Below are positions 34,650 to 43,481 of a stretch of 64,000 nt of DNA, piece after piece. Made by a program: the position numbers and the translations under genes. The stretch covers positions 186,001 to 250,000 of the forward strand of contig DIUR01000027.1 in assembly GCA_002428265.1 (NCBI GenBank), in the 5' to 3' direction. Position 1 is the stretch's first letter. Every line of letters begins with the position of its first letter. The notes below the pieces were generated by a model. It saw only the letters and a list, made by a program, of their open reading frames with translations. It did no database searches and was not told the DNA's origin. This DNA comes from Bacteriovoracaceae bacterium UBA6153. Its GTDB lineage: Bacteria > Bdellovibrionota > Bacteriovoracia > Bacteriovoracales > Bacteriovoracaceae.

Positions 34650-35399
34650 TTATGAGTTTAAACCTTCAAATAACGATGTTAAAAGCGCTTTTTGCAGCCT
34701 TGTTAACTGATATACGTTCGTCATGATTAGCACTGGAGACTTCTTGATGTTAGCGCAAATAACCAACTGACCTTTTTCTTTGTTGTAGTCAGTAATGTTA
34801 AAAATTGCACCAAAATCTTTCTCGTAACTTTTTAAAACTAATTCATCAGCTTCTGTTACATTGGCAGGTTCTGGAAAACGATCGCCAATCACTTTTACTT
34901 TGATCAGTTTATTTTTTTCATTTTCAGTCTTAGCTTTGATCATATCGTTGTAGATAAGCTTTAAATTCGTGGCACCAAGATTTGATTTTAAAATAAACCA
35001 TAATTCTTCAAAAAATCCTGAACGATCATTAGGCCATAGGCCTAAAAGGTGATTTCTCACTTTAAACATTTCTTCAATCAGTGAAATATTGTTTTGAAGA
35101 ATCCAGTTCTCGCGCATTTTATCAAAGATAGCACGAGCATCGTCGTAGCTTAACTTTTCAAACTTATCTACTGAGAGTCCGAACTCCGAGTTTGATCTTA
35201 CTGGATAGAACTTTAGTTCATTTTCAAGGCCTACTAAAAAATCATCGTTTTTCAGGTCCTCTGAAAAGATGAAGCCCTGAAGTGGAAGAGTCTTAGCTTC
35301 CTGAATATCGATAATTTTTGAGCTGGGAGTCTCGTTGTGCTTAAAAGTGCGAACGATACCTTGCTGTAAATTTTTAGTGAAAAGGAGGTTAAAATCCAT
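34650..35399 (-). CDS. Hypothetical cytoplasmic protein
   Basis: 249 residues, no signal peptide or membrane helix, no recognised family. Acidic and mixed alpha/beta, with a helical centre (about 95-160) and a C-terminal beta-hairpin region (GQLVICANIKKSPVLIMTNVYQ). AGGTAATAAGC stands before the ATG. Single gene sharing a terminator with the lipoprotein at 33552. Confidence 0.65.
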   Translation of the reverse strand: MDFNLLFTKNLQQGIVRTFKHNETPSSKIIDIQEAKTLPLQGFIFSEDLKNDDFLVGLENELKFYPVRSNSEFGLSVDKFEKLSYDDARAIFDKMRENWILQNNISLIEEMFKVRNHLLGLWPNDRSGFFEELWFILKSNLGATNLKLIYNDMIKAKTENEKNKLIKVKVIGDRFPEPANVTEADELVLKSYEKDFGAIFNITDYNKEKGQLVICANIKKSPVLIMTNVYQLTRLQKALLTSLFEGLNS

Positions 35400-35521
35400 G
35401 CTTATTACCTGTAAATACGAGTGTCTTGTGAATTAAAGTATTTTACTAGGGAAATCAAAAGCTTGGCTAGGAAAAATGTGCGAAATTGCTCGAGTTTTAA
35501 AGCTCGTATAGACTTGAATAT

Positions 35522-36172
35522 ATGAATAAATTGCTAATCATCCTATCTTTTATTGTTTTGTCGTGGGGGGCTAAGGCCCAGGATGAGCGCTATTTCAGAC
35601 AGCTCTTCTCTGGAGAGATCAATAACAAGAAAGAGCTAATAGAGACGAAAAAGTACTCTTATTTTGTTCATACCCCTTATTACGCAATTGACCTCAATCG
35701 CGACAAGCTCGACGAAAATATCGTCTTTGTTAAAAAAGACAACGAAGACTGGATTGAGATTTTGGATAGCAATAAAACGAAAATCTTCTCTTATAGGTTT
35801 GAGAATAAGGGATTTGATTCTGAACTCTTTAGAGTGGAGCTAAAAACTCTGAGCAGCTCAACATCCATTCTTTTGCTTTATTATTACGAAGGGGTGAGTA
35901 AGTACATTAACTTTCAAGGAACCTCGAGAGTGTACGCTATTACTATCGACAATAATGACTTGAAGACGATGTCAGCTTTTAAAGGGCCTAGTTTTTTTGA
36001 TGAACAAAAGACTTTTAAAGGTCACTATCACAAAAGAAATTATCACGTTTACCTGGAAGATCTGGATAAAAATGGTGTGAAAGAACTTATCGTCAAGCAC
36101 CGCGATTATAGCTACGTATTTGTCTATCGTGGTTCAGGAAAGTGGCAGACTTTTAATCAGGATCAACCTTAA
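35522..36172 (+). CDS. Exported protein, possible calcium-type repeat
   Basis: 216 residues with signal peptide MNKLLIILSFIVLSWGAKA followed by Q. Near the C-terminus DLDKNGVKELIVKH resembles the D-x-D-x-D/N-G-x-x-E/D calcium loops of FG-GAP or dockerin-like segments; an earlier DLNRDKLDENIVF may be a degenerate second copy. Likely a periplasmic beta-rich protein. No ribosome binding site is seen; TATAGACT (35507-35514) lies 7 nt before the ATG, which fits a leaderless transcript. Confidence 0.7.
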   Translation: MNKLLIILSFIVLSWGAKAQDERYFRQLFSGEINNKKELIETKKYSYFVHTPYYAIDLNRDKLDENIVFVKKDNEDWIEILDSNKTKIFSYRFENKGFDSELFRVELKTLSSSTSILLLYYYEGVSKYINFQGTSRVYAITIDNNDLKTMSAFKGPSFFDEQKTFKGHYHKRNYHVYLEDLDKNGVKELIVKHRDYSYVFVYRGSGKWQTFNQDQP

Positions 36173-36616
36173 TTAAGAGGCCTTCGGATAATCAATATCA
36201 TCATCATCTTCGGCCGTTTTCTGATATTCCGTTTTGAAAGGTTTAAACTGAGTTGTCTTTGGGTAGTAACCAACTTTTTTATCTTCTTCACCTTTATTGA
36301 ATCTTTTTGAAACCATCATCCATAGCCCGATAGGAAGAGCGATTAAAAAGATGATTGGGCCAATGTATGAAGCTGGGCTTGTCGCTTGGTCATTAGTCAC
36401 GATATTGGCCGGCACACGTGTTTTAGCTGCAGGTTCTGCTTCAGCAAAGTTGTAACTTGCTTCAACACCATCTGCTTTTTTTGCATCCTCAATATCAATT
36501 TCGACTAATGGATCAACCGATGGTCCTCTGTGAACCGCCGATGACTGGCCGTGCACGATGCTTGATAGTGCAACAAAAGTAATTCCGAAAATGTAAGCGC
36601 AAATTTTTTTATGCAT
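36173..36616 (-). CDS. Exported single-pass membrane protein
   Basis: 147 residues: signal peptide ending VHGQ, a short acidic periplasmic part (about 25-90), one membrane helix (about 94-112, IGPIIFLIALPIGLWMM) and a Lys/Tyr/Asp-rich cytoplasmic tail. No family. CTCTGGAG before the ATG, with a small hairpin AGAGAA/TTCTCT (36626-36641) directly upstream of it. It ends next to the convergent gene at 35522. Confidence 0.65.
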   Translation of the reverse strand: MHKKICAYIFGITFVALSSIVHGQSSAVHRGPSVDPLVEIDIEDAKKADGVEASYNFAEAEPAAKTRVPANIVTNDQATSPASYIGPIIFLIALPIGLWMMVSKRFNKGEEDKKVGYYPKTTQFKPFKTEYQKTAEDDDDIDYPKAS

Positions 36617-36713
36617 ACTGACTCCAGAGAAAAAGTTCTCTATAAGTCTTATCGTTTAGATCTGATAAAAAAATTAATTACTCGGGTATTATTTTTGAGG
36701 GTTTTAAAAGCTC

Positions 36714-38606
36714 TTATGATTCCAGAGTTTCAAGTTCTTGATAAAGCGCTTGAAGCCTGTCTTCCAGAGTTTTTTGAGCGTCTGTCAGGATTTTTAAAGC
36801 AGGATTACTGGCATCTTTTGCCTTCGAATAATCAAGCCCCGCGATCTTATCCTGGATAACTTTGGTCTTTTCTTCGTTTGATTCGATCTCAGCGTAGATA
36901 GCATCAATGCGAAACTTATTTTTATTATTCACTGGTTTTGCGACAACAGGTGCGGCGACAACCGGAGCAGGCGCTACAACGGGAGCAGCAGGGGCCGTAT
37001 CTTTTAATTCACGTTCCATTTCCAGAGCATCAAGGTAAGGAGAAACTTGCTCGTATCCACCTTCAAAGTTTTGTAGTTTTTGTTCGTCAATTAACCAGAT
37101 TTTATTCGTCACAGTCGCAAGGAATGCTCTATCGTGACTAATTAAAATAACTGCGCCAGAGAACTCTGCGAGCTTTTCTTCCAGAATGTTAATCGTTTCT
37201 AAATCGAGATCGTTGGTAGGCTCATCGAAGATTAAAATATCGCCGGCCTTCGTAAGATTAAAGGCAAGTTGAAGCCTGCTTTTTTCTCCACCTGAAAATG
37301 TTTTCAATGGGCGGTGAATATCATCGCGGTCAAAAAGAAAACTTTCAAAGTATGAGTGAACATGTTTTTTAGAACCATCAGGAAGAGGTACGAAATCGTT
37401 TCCATCTCCAAGAAGTTGATAAGGAGTCATATCGATATCAAGCTCATCACGCTTTTGTGAGAAGTACTGAATCTGAAGATTGTCAGCAGTCTTTAATTTT
37501 CCGCCGGTAGGTTCAATATCGCCTTTGATAAGTTTTAAAAGAGTTGTTTTACCAACGCCGTTAGCACCTAAAAGACCAATCTTGTTTCCTTTATGGATTT
37601 CTCCAGTGATGCCACTGAATAAAACTTTTTCTTTCGAATACTGGAAATCCATGTCTTTAAAATCAACCAGAACTTTTGTCTGTCTTCCTGATTTTTGAAG
37701 AGTCAAATCCATGGTTCTCTTAGCTTCACTTTTAATCGTTGAAACTTTATTTTTTAGATCTAAAAAGTCCTCAACGCGTTTTTTACTGCGGGTACGACGG
37801 GCCTTTACACCTTGTCTCATCCACGCTTGCTCGCGATCAAGATTGTTCTTTAATTTTGTAAGAAGACTTTGTTTTGCTTTTTCAGACTGCTCTAAGAACG
37901 TTAAATAGTCCGTATATGAACCTTCGAAAGCTTCAATTCTTCCTTGCTGAATATGTAGGATTCTACGAGTCAGTTTTGAAAGAAGAAATCTATCGTGGGT
38001 AATAAGCATGAAAGCTTTTTGAGTTGAGTTTAGTTCATCTTCAAAAAGTTTAATCGTTTCAATATCAAGATGGTTGGTAGGCTCATCCCAAAGAATAAGA
38101 TTGGCAATTGATGATAGTCCTAAACTTAGAAGAATCTTTTTTTGCTCACCACCAGAGAGTTCACTGATTTTTTTATCAAGATCTTCGTGGTTGAAATATT
38201 TTAAATACGATTCATAATCCTGAATCAAGTCCCAGCCGTGAAGGCGCTCGAACTCATCAAGAGCGTTTTCATAGTGCTCTTTTAATTCTGGATAAAAAAC
38301 GAAGAAGTAATCTCTAATTGTGACATCTTCATGACCCCTGACAGGTAGTTCCTGAGGGATATAGAACATCGTAAAGCGCTTATTTTCATCACCATCACCG
38401 CGAGCTTTGTTAAATTCAAAGGGAGGTGTGTGATGATCTGGGACAACGTCGCCTGATAGAATCTTGAACAAAGTAGACTTTCCCTTACCATTGAGTCCCA
38501 ACAAACCAATACGGTCACCTGTTGAGATTGATAGAGAAGCATTCTTGAAAATAGTTTTCGTACCGAATGTAAGGTAAATGTTTTTGATACTTGCGAGTAG
38601 ACTCAT
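36714..38606 (-). CDS. uup: ABC-F family ATPase, Uup-like
   Basis: 630 residues with two ABC ATPase domains and no membrane part. Walker A GLNGKGKSTLFK and GANGVGKTTLLK, signatures LSGGEQKKILL and FSGGEKSRLQL, Walker B LILWDEPTNHLD and ILIFDEPTNDLD, separated by the charged linker of ABC-F proteins. A C-terminal Ala/Pro/Val linker leads to a coiled coil, the Uup mark. Uup acts on ribosomes or branched DNA. No ribosome binding site; a TATAAT 6 nt before the ATG suggests a leaderless mRNA. Confidence 0.92.
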   Translation of the reverse strand: MSLLASIKNIYLTFGTKTIFKNASLSISTGDRIGLLGLNGKGKSTLFKILSGDVVPDHHTPPFEFNKARGDGDENKRFTMFYIPQELPVRGHEDVTIRDYFFVFYPELKEHYENALDEFERLHGWDLIQDYESYLKYFNHEDLDKKISELSGGEQKKILLSLGLSSIANLILWDEPTNHLDIETIKLFEDELNSTQKAFMLITHDRFLLSKLTRRILHIQQGRIEAFEGSYTDYLTFLEQSEKAKQSLLTKLKNNLDREQAWMRQGVKARRTRSKKRVEDFLDLKNKVSTIKSEAKRTMDLTLQKSGRQTKVLVDFKDMDFQYSKEKVLFSGITGEIHKGNKIGLLGANGVGKTTLLKLIKGDIEPTGGKLKTADNLQIQYFSQKRDELDIDMTPYQLLGDGNDFVPLPDGSKKHVHSYFESFLFDRDDIHRPLKTFSGGEKSRLQLAFNLTKAGDILIFDEPTNDLDLETINILEEKLAEFSGAVILISHDRAFLATVTNKIWLIDEQKLQNFEGGYEQVSPYLDALEMERELKDTAPAAPVVAPAPVVAAPVVAKPVNNKNKFRIDAIYAEIESNEEKTKVIQDKIAGLDYSKAKDASNPALKILTDAQKTLEDRLQALYQELETLES

Positions 38607-38612
38607 GCAGGG

Positions 38613-38641
38613 ATTATAGAGGGTTTAGGCCCTCACGGCAA
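38613..38641 (-). promoter_or_regulatory. Promoter of uup, probably leaderless
   Basis: Minus strand: TTGCCG (38641-38636), 17-bp spacer, TATAAT (38618-38613), then 6 nt to the ATG at 38606. The expected start nucleotide is the A of the start codon. The spacer holds a 5-bp inverted repeat GAGGG/CCCTC. Confidence 0.55.
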
Positions 38642-38709
38642 TTAATTCCGAGTTGCCATTAAAGAATCTCCTAACGTGCTAGAATCTACTTAGGTTGCCT
38701 TAAAGCATC

Positions 38710-38722
38710 CTCCTGCGAGGAG
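38710..38722 (+). promoter_or_regulatory. Shine-Dalgarno-sequestering hairpin
   Basis: CTCCT-GCG-AGGAG (38710-38722): 5-bp perfect stem whose 3' arm is the ribosome binding site, 4 nt before the ATG at 38727. Confidence 0.45.
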
Positions 38723-38726
38723 TTTT

Positions 38727-39425
38727 ATGAATGTTCCAGCTATTGCGAAGAGCACATTTGAATTACTGAAAAATCAGCCCGAGTTCATGAGCATTACGCA
38801 AACCGTAGTGGAACATCTAAATAAAATCAAGAGCAGTCTGGAGCGTGCCAGGTTTGTCCACAATATGGTGGATGAATACAACAAAGAAGTATTCTCTCAT
38901 CCTTTATTAAAACAATTTGTTCCTTGTAAATCAGGATGCACAGCTTGCTGTCATACGCAGGTGAGTGTGACTGATGATGAAGCTGATCTGCTTGCAGATA
39001 ATATCTCCAATGGCATAGAGATCAATTACGAAAGACTTGCTATTCAGGCAGCTGCTGGGAATGATTCGTCTGCATTTTACAAAATTCCTTATCAGGATAG
39101 AAAGTGCGTCTTCCTCGATGAAAATGGGGCCTGCAAAGTTTATAAAGATAGACCATCAGTGTGCAGGACAAATGCGGTTGTGGGTGAAGCCAGTCAGTGT
39201 GCAACTGATAATGGGCCACAAGGGGCGATCAGGCTTGTTAAGACTTCTAAATCAGACATGACTATTGTTGGATCATTTGCGGTTGCAACAACAAGTGGAA
39301 CTCTTCCAATGATGCTTTCTAAGGTATTAAAAGAAAAGAATGCTGTGGAAAATGTTGGTTCGATAAGAACGCTGTTCGATCGAATTATTGGCAGAAAATC
39401 AGTTCCCAAAGATATCGAGTTATAG
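38727..39425 (+). CDS. YkgJ-family cysteine cluster protein
   Basis: 232 residues with the CxxxCxxCC cluster CKSGCTACCHTQ (about residues 70-81) and later cysteines in RKCVFLDENGACKVYKDRP and VCRTN, the full YkgJ metal-binding pattern (zinc or iron). Function of the family is not known, although some members modify proteins or peptides. It starts a run of four genes (methyltransferase, ArsC-like, DTW). AGGAG before the ATG is inside a hairpin. Confidence 0.85.
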   Translation: MNVPAIAKSTFELLKNQPEFMSITQTVVEHLNKIKSSLERARFVHNMVDEYNKEVFSHPLLKQFVPCKSGCTACCHTQVSVTDDEADLLADNISNGIEINYERLAIQAAAGNDSSAFYKIPYQDRKCVFLDENGACKVYKDRPSVCRTNAVVGEASQCATDNGPQGAIRLVKTSKSDMTIVGSFAVATTSGTLPMMLSKVLKEKNAVENVGSIRTLFDRIIGRKSVPKDIEL

Positions 39426-39437
39426 TAAAAATCCCCA

Positions 39438-40067
39438 ATGAATTGCCTGTTGTGCCATAACGATTCAAATGATTTTGAAGCAGATACTTTTTTGTGTCCT
39501 GTGTGCAAACTAGTCTTTAAAAATCCTGATATTTTTTTAAGCGCAGAAGAGGATGTCACTCGTTACAGTCATCACAACAATATTAGTACAGACCAAGGTT
39601 ATCTGGATTTTTTAGGAAAGCTGGTTAATCCACTTAAAGAATTTCTTCCTAAAAAATTTACTGCTCTTGATTTTGGTTGTGGGCCCGGTCCCACACTCTC
39701 AGGACTTTTAGAAAATCTAGGTGGGGTGGTTGAAAATTATGATCCGATCTTTTTTCCTGACGGCCATTTACTAATTCCTGATTCATACGACGTTGTGACC
39801 AGCACTGAAGTTGTTGAGCATTTTAAAACCCCAGGATTTGACTGGGAAATTTTAGTAGGTCTGGTGAAGGATGGCGGACTGCTAGGAATCATGACTCAAA
39901 TTTATTCACCGGATATTGATTACTCGAAGTGGTGGTATAAAAACGATCCTACCCATATAGTTTTTTATCAAAAAGAAACGTTCGATTTTATCGCTGAAAA
40001 ATATAATCTCGAAATTCTTTATTGTGACAATAAATCCATAACTATTTTTAAAAAGAGAGACTTCTAA
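39438..40067 (+). CDS. SAM-dependent methyltransferase with zinc-ribbon N-terminus
   Basis: 209 residues. N-terminal CLLC...CPVC metal site (about residues 3-24), then a class I methyltransferase domain with LDFGCGPGPTLSGLL and a late STEVVEHFKTPGFDWE segment. The layout recalls methyltransferases with a zinc finger that act on rRNA, nucleosides or sugars. Substrate not known. One nt of overlap with the next gene. Confidence 0.8.
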   Translation: MNCLLCHNDSNDFEADTFLCPVCKLVFKNPDIFLSAEEDVTRYSHHNNISTDQGYLDFLGKLVNPLKEFLPKKFTALDFGCGPGPTLSGLLENLGGVVENYDPIFFPDGHLLIPDSYDVVTSTEVVEHFKTPGFDWEILVGLVKDGGLLGIMTQIYSPDIDYSKWWYKNDPTHIVFYQKETFDFIAEKYNLEILYCDNKSITIFKKRDF

Positions 40068-40411
40068 TGATCACAATGTATGCTATCCCAAATTGCGATA
40101 CTGTAAAAAAGGCCAGGGCCTTTCTTGATAAAAAGAAAATTGCTTATGAATTTGTTGATTTCAAAAAAACTCCTCCTACAAAAGAGTTAATAAAAAGATG
40201 GTCTGACTTTTTAGGAGAGCTTCCTGCTAATAAAAAAGGTCTGACTTATAGAAAACATAAAGATGAGTTCGAGTCTCTTACTCCTGCTAAAAAAATTGAT
40301 TTTTTGATTGAAAACACGTCGATGATCAAAAGACCTGTTTTAGAAAACAAAAATAAAACTTTGGCATTAGGATTTGATGAAGAAGTTTATAGCGAGTTAA
40401 AACTTGGATAA
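40067..40411 (+). CDS. ArsC/Spx-family reductase-like protein (YffB type)
   Basis: 114 residues of thioredoxin-like ArsC fold. YAIPNCDTVKKARAFLDKK matches the YffB/ArsC group with a single active-site Cys (NC), and IKRPVLE is the conserved C-terminal segment with cis-Pro. Physiological substrate unknown. The start overlaps the methyltransferase stop by 1 nt. Confidence 0.88.
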   Translation: MITMYAIPNCDTVKKARAFLDKKKIAYEFVDFKKTPPTKELIKRWSDFLGELPANKKGLTYRKHKDEFESLTPAKKIDFLIENTSMIKRPVLENKNKTLALGFDEEVYSELKLG

Positions 40412-41204
40412 AGCAACCTACCTCAAGATTAAAGAAGATAGACTAAAAGCTATTGAAGAGCAGAAGCACCCAAGGGAGAGTTTCTGTTACAACTGTCATA
40501 GGCTACAGAAGAATTGCCTGTGCCATTTAATCAAACCATTTGAGACAAAAATAAAATTCGTTATTTTGATGCATCCGATGGAAGCAAAAAAAGAGAAGAT
40601 GGGAACAGGAAGAATTTCCCTGGCCATGTTGGCCAATTCTCAAATGATTATGGGAGTAGATTTTACGGAAGACAATGAAGTTAATGGCCTGATCAACGAT
40701 TCGGATAATTATTGTCTTACAATGTATCCAGGGGAAAGATCTCTTAATGTGAGTGAGCATGATGTAACTCCATTACAGAATTTATTAAGTGAAAAGAAAA
40801 ACGTCATTGTTTTTTTGATCGACGGAACGTGGCCTTGTGCTAAAAAAATGATGAGGCTTTCAAAAAATATCAGGGCCCTGCCAAGAGTTTCTTTTACGGC
40901 CACTCACACTTCAATTTTTGAAATTAAAGAGCAGCCTGCTGACTATTGTTTGTCGACTTTAGAGTCTATTCATTTTTTCATTCAGGAATGCAATCGCAGG
41001 GGAGTTGAAGAAACTCACAAAAAAGAAGACCAGATGATTGCAGTCTTTAAAGAGATGATCAACTTTCAAAAGGAATGTGCTCTCAATCCAAGTCTCAGCT
41101 CTTACAAGCGAGGGAGCAAGCTTGGCTATTCTAAGCAAGAAGACCGTGTAAAGGCCAAAAAATGGCTTACTAAAAGCCGCAGCGTCATCCTTCCTGACCG
41201 CTAG
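40404..41204 (+). CDS. DTW-domain protein (tRNA aminocarboxypropyltransferase family)
   Basis: 266 residues. N-terminal zinc site CYNCHRLQKNCLCH, then the DTW motif as DGTWPCAKKMM and the conserved LPRVSF segment. Characterised DTW proteins (TapT) add acp groups to uridine in tRNA. The gene starts with TTG and overlaps the ArsC-like gene by 8 nt. Last gene of the run starting at 38727. Confidence 0.88.
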   Translation: MDKATYLKIKEDRLKAIEEQKHPRESFCYNCHRLQKNCLCHLIKPFETKIKFVILMHPMEAKKEKMGTGRISLAMLANSQMIMGVDFTEDNEVNGLINDSDNYCLTMYPGERSLNVSEHDVTPLQNLLSEKKNVIVFLIDGTWPCAKKMMRLSKNIRALPRVSFTATHTSIFEIKEQPADYCLSTLESIHFFIQECNRRGVEETHKKEDQMIAVFKEMINFQKECALNPSLSSYKRGSKLGYSKQEDRVKAKKWLTKSRSVILPDR

Positions 41205-41252
41205 TCTAAATACTCAATTTACCTCTTCACTGACTAGAATTATGGGCATCAG

Positions 41253-41270
41253 AGCTGTCATTAGACAGCT
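41253..41270. other. Hairpin between DTW gene and tandem paralogues
   Basis: AGCTGTC-ATTA-GACAGCT, 7-bp perfect stem. It lies 49 nt after the DTW stop and 114 nt before the next gene. No T-tract, so either a weak terminator or a regulator site. A TATAAT at 41338-41343 is the likely -10 of the next gene. Confidence 0.4.
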
Positions 41271-41384
41271 TCATACTTGATTGAAATCCTTCACATTAGG
41301 TCAATATTACCTTCCATCTTTTAAGGCGTTATACAGTTATAATGTAAAATAGATTTATATAAGACCTTTTTAGGCAGGTAGACC

Positions 41385-43457
41385 ATGTTGAAGTATTTAT
41401 ACAAAACTTTTCTCATCACATTTTTATCGTGGTCACTTCTTGTTGTTCAATCGAATGCTGTTTTTGCTCAAGCAGATGTTGGAACGACAACGACTGATAA
41501 TAATGGGGTTATTACTCACAAACAAAATTTCAATTTCAATAAAATTTCTGATGCTGATATGTTGACGTCTATTACGATGTTGGCAGGTGGATTCGTTACA
41601 GCGAGAATGATTGCTTCATATAGGCCTGTTACAATGGACGTTATGATTGCAGGCGCGGCAGGGGCTGCATTTGTTGCAGGCGAAGTTATGAGTAACATGA
41701 AGTTCAAAGGAACAATTGATGCTCTTACTTTAGAAATCCAAAAAAAGAATGATGGAACTGTTAATGAAGAGCAGATTCAAAGATTAACAGATTTAAAAAC
41801 TTCTTATGAAGAAGCGAAGAAGACAACAAAAACAAAGAAGACTATGCAGCTTGCCGCTGCTGTTGGATTTGGAGCAGCAGCAGCGACTGCTACTTATATG
41901 GCATTTCAAGAAGATGCTCAGGTTGTTGCTTGTGCAGCTGCCTTTAAAGCCGCTCAGGGAACATTGGCAACATGTAGCGCCTCGGGGGCGACTGCAAATC
42001 CTGAAGCTCCAGCATGTGGAGTTTGTGCTGCTAATCTTGTTAAGTTTGAAACTAGCTTCATGTCATTCACTCAAACAAGAACTGTTCCTGCATTAAGTGC
42101 ACTTAAGGATAGAACTTTAGATACTGTGGAAAAAGCTTTAGCTTCTCCCACTAACTATTGTGTTGGTAAATCCCCAGGGCCAGTTGTGGCCGCAATTCCT
42201 AAGGCATTAATGCCTTGTAAAACAGCTTTAGGATCATTGATTGCAAACCAAACAGATGCAGATGTTAAAAAATTATTAGCATCTGTAGAAAACAAATATC
42301 AAGACCTCATGAATTTACCCAAGAATTATGTTGTAGATAATAATTATCGTGCTCCAGACTTAAGTCTTATAGAAAAAACATTAGATATTTTCTTTCCTCG
42401 AGCAGAAGCAGGATGGCTTCCACTGTTAGGTTTGGGAGCTTCAACTGCTGCCGCTTTCTTTTTAATAACAGGAGCAACTGCAACTGAAATCGACTTTATG
42501 ATGTTCGTTCCAAAAAATAGAGCAATTGGTTTTGCGCTGTTTGCAGGTCTTGCTTATATGGCATCAAGATCATCTGATAATGTGATTAAGCAATTAGATG
42601 AGAATATTGAAAAAGTTAATAGTATCTTGGCCGATTTGAATAAACTTGCTTTAGGAACAAAAGCGCAGGCCTTAACAAAATCTACTATATCTATCAAAAC
42701 GGTTAATCCAGGTGCCAGCACCATTGGTAATGGCGGAATTGTTTCTACCAAAGGAAATACTCCTTGTTTAACTTCAAACGATACGACTAATTGTGAAAAA
42801 TTAGAAAATAAATTAACTTCAATGCCAGGATTCGGAGCACTTCCAGAATCTTTTCAAACTCTCGCGGCACAGACAATGGGAGTTGGTACAGGAGTGAGTG
42901 GATCTAATGGAATTAGTGGTTCGACATTAACAGCAGCAGAGAATCTTGGAGCAAAATCTAATGCCATCAGAAATCTTTTAAAAAATAGAGAAGCTTCAAT
43001 GGCCAAACTCACTGGTAATAAATTTGTTCCATCAAAAGAAAAAGATAAATTGCAGGCGAAGCTTGGTGCAAGAATTTCAAAATCACTTGGAAAGAGCGGG
43101 ACTACTGCGACGGGGATGATGGCAAGCCTAGGAGCAATGCCTATAGATTCAAAAGCAATTCCGAAAGAAGAGGTTGCAGATGATCTTAAAAAAGAAACTG
43201 TTGCTGCTGCAAATATTGCAGACATTTCTGCACCTGCAGCAAAAGACGATTCAATGAAGCTTGATTTTTCTGATTCTTCTTCGGGTGACGTTGCAGGAAT
43301 GGGATTAGACTCAGGATCTGGATCAGGGACTCAGTATGATATTCCCGACAATGATATTAGCGGGGACAATGGACTATCAATATTTGAAGTTATTTCATTA
43401 AGATATTTAAAATCAGGTTATCCAAAACTTCTTGAAGAGATTCCCTCTAAAAACTAG
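41385..43457 (+). CDS. Large exported Ala-rich protein, tandem paralogue 1
   Basis: 690 residues. Signal peptide (about 1-30, ending AVFAQ), three or four hydrophobic Ala/Gly segments (about 45-65, 72-92, 150-175, 345-400), a charged helical segment between them (EEQIQRLTDLKTSYEEAKKT), and a Ser/Gly/Thr-rich C-terminal half ending SLRYLKSGYPKLLEEI. Eight or more cysteines. No known domain. Clearly homologous to the next gene over the whole length. Probably an envelope protein with membrane-spanning hairpins. Confidence 0.8.
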   Translation: MLKYLYKTFLITFLSWSLLVVQSNAVFAQADVGTTTTDNNGVITHKQNFNFNKISDADMLTSITMLAGGFVTARMIASYRPVTMDVMIAGAAGAAFVAGEVMSNMKFKGTIDALTLEIQKKNDGTVNEEQIQRLTDLKTSYEEAKKTTKTKKTMQLAAAVGFGAAAATATYMAFQEDAQVVACAAAFKAAQGTLATCSASGATANPEAPACGVCAANLVKFETSFMSFTQTRTVPALSALKDRTLDTVEKALASPTNYCVGKSPGPVVAAIPKALMPCKTALGSLIANQTDADVKKLLASVENKYQDLMNLPKNYVVDNNYRAPDLSLIEKTLDIFFPRAEAGWLPLLGLGASTAAAFFLITGATATEIDFMMFVPKNRAIGFALFAGLAYMASRSSDNVIKQLDENIEKVNSILADLNKLALGTKAQALTKSTISIKTVNPGASTIGNGGIVSTKGNTPCLTSNDTTNCEKLENKLTSMPGFGALPESFQTLAAQTMGVGTGVSGSNGISGSTLTAAENLGAKSNAIRNLLKNREASMAKLTGNKFVPSKEKDKLQAKLGARISKSLGKSGTTATGMMASLGAMPIDSKAIPKEEVADDLKKETVAAANIADISAPAAKDDSMKLDFSDSSSGDVAGMGLDSGSGSGTQYDIPDNDISGDNGLSIFEVISLRYLKSGYPKLLEEIPSKN

Positions 43458-43481
43458 AGGCTCTGAAAGATCGAGGCACGT